Source of the DNA: ARS98 sp030744725
GTDB lineage: Bacteria; Planctomycetota; Planctomycetia; Pirellulales; Pirellulaceae
Direction of reading: 5' to 3'
Length of the DNA stretch: 6,689 nt
Assembly (NCBI GenBank): GCA_030744725.1
Contig: JASLPZ010000371.1
Span: 1 to 6,689, forward strand
In this document: positions 6,524 to 6,689 of the stretch, piece after piece
Layout: every line of letters begins with the position of its first letter
Position numbering within the stretch: the stretch's first letter is position 1
Position numbers and translations under genes: made by a program
Notes under the pieces: generated by a model
Told to the model about the DNA's origin: nothing
The model's input: the letters and a program-made list of their open reading frames with translations, nothing else
Databases searched by the model: none

Positions 6524-6542
6524 ATTCTCATGCCATGAGAAT
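6524..6542. promoter_or_regulatory. Perfect 19-base palindrome, candidate operator
   Basis: ATTCTCATG, a central C, then CATGAGAAT form a perfect dyad with 9-base arms. It lies 96-114 bases upstream of the lipid kinase start and outside any credible coding region, the usual place for a dimeric regulator's binding site. No convincing -35/-10 pair was found nearby by eye, and no second copy of the site was noticed. A hairpin in RNA is an alternative reading. Confidence 0.45.
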
Positions 6543-6607
6543 CTCGAACATCACAAGGACGGTAATCGACCACGGCCGTAAACCGTGTCTTTGGCTTGCC
6601 CCGCAAA

Positions 6608-6683
6608 CAGACTTTTTCGCTTTTGACTACGAGAAAAAGCCGGCAGCGAGTCCCTTCTCCCCTCGGCAGACTTTTTCGCTTTT
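6608..6683. repeat. T-rich 17-base direct repeat, two copies
   Basis: CAGACTTTTTCGCTTTT occurs exactly at 6608-6624 and again at 6667-6683, 59 bases apart. A partial inverted piece, GAAAAAG (6633-6639), lies between them and can pair with CTTTTTC of the first copy (6612-6618). The stretch is non-coding as far as I can see and runs to the window edge, so more copies may follow outside. Confidence 0.75.
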
Positions 6684-6689
6684 TAGTTG

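Noticed and set aside
6608..6683. Reading the two-copy T-rich repeat as a CRISPR array
   Set aside because: Only two copies of a low-complexity 17-base unit, no consistent spacer size to judge, and no cas genes nearby.

Overview
This window holds seven bacterial genes in two converging blocks, with coding density typical of a chromosome. The base composition is moderately GC-rich by eye. I see no rRNA, tRNA, CRISPR array, transposase or integrase. The mix of genes (a fused phosphotransferase/P-loop kinase, a CdsA-like enzyme paired with a CDP-alcohol phosphatidyltransferase, a YegS-type lipid kinase and a VTT membrane protein) would fit a planctomycete or similar Gram-negative environmental bacterium. 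That placement is an impression from protein style only and is held at low confidence.

Plus strand, 1-3454: a two-domain kinase (44-1642) is followed, after a 165-base gap, by a phosphatidate cytidylyltransferase-like integral membrane enzyme (1808-2797). A CDP-alcohol phosphatidyltransferase follows almost directly (to 3454). The last two form an obvious functional pair: one makes CDP-diacylglycerol and the other spends it on a polar head group.

Minus strand, read from 6428 down to 3406: a diacylglycerol/YegS-type lipid kinase, a class III metallophosphoesterase, a 73-residue uncharacterised protein, and a VTT (DedA/TVP38/TMEM64-like) membrane protein. The lipid kinase and phosphoesterase are close enough to be cotranscribed. 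A strong hairpin lies between the small gene and the VTT gene, so the last gene may be uncoupled from the rest. A 19-base perfect palindrome sits about 100 bases upstream of the lipid kinase and is a candidate operator.

The two blocks meet tail to tail with a 49-base antisense overlap of coding sequence. Taken together, at least four of the seven genes act on phospholipids: recycling diacylglycerol to phosphatidate, activating it with CTP, attaching a head group, and probably moving lipid across the membrane. This is a plausible lipid synthesis and recycling neighbourhood. Two enzymes carry substitutions in their family signatures (His to Met in the CdsA-like protein, Arg to Ile in the CDP-alcohol phosphatidyltransferase), and the fused kinase has His where the usual metal-binding Asn of the HGDxxxxN loop is expected. 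I see no defence system or clearly new machinery. The signature variants, the antisense overlap, the hairpin, the palindrome and a T-rich direct repeat at the right edge are the items most worth a second look.
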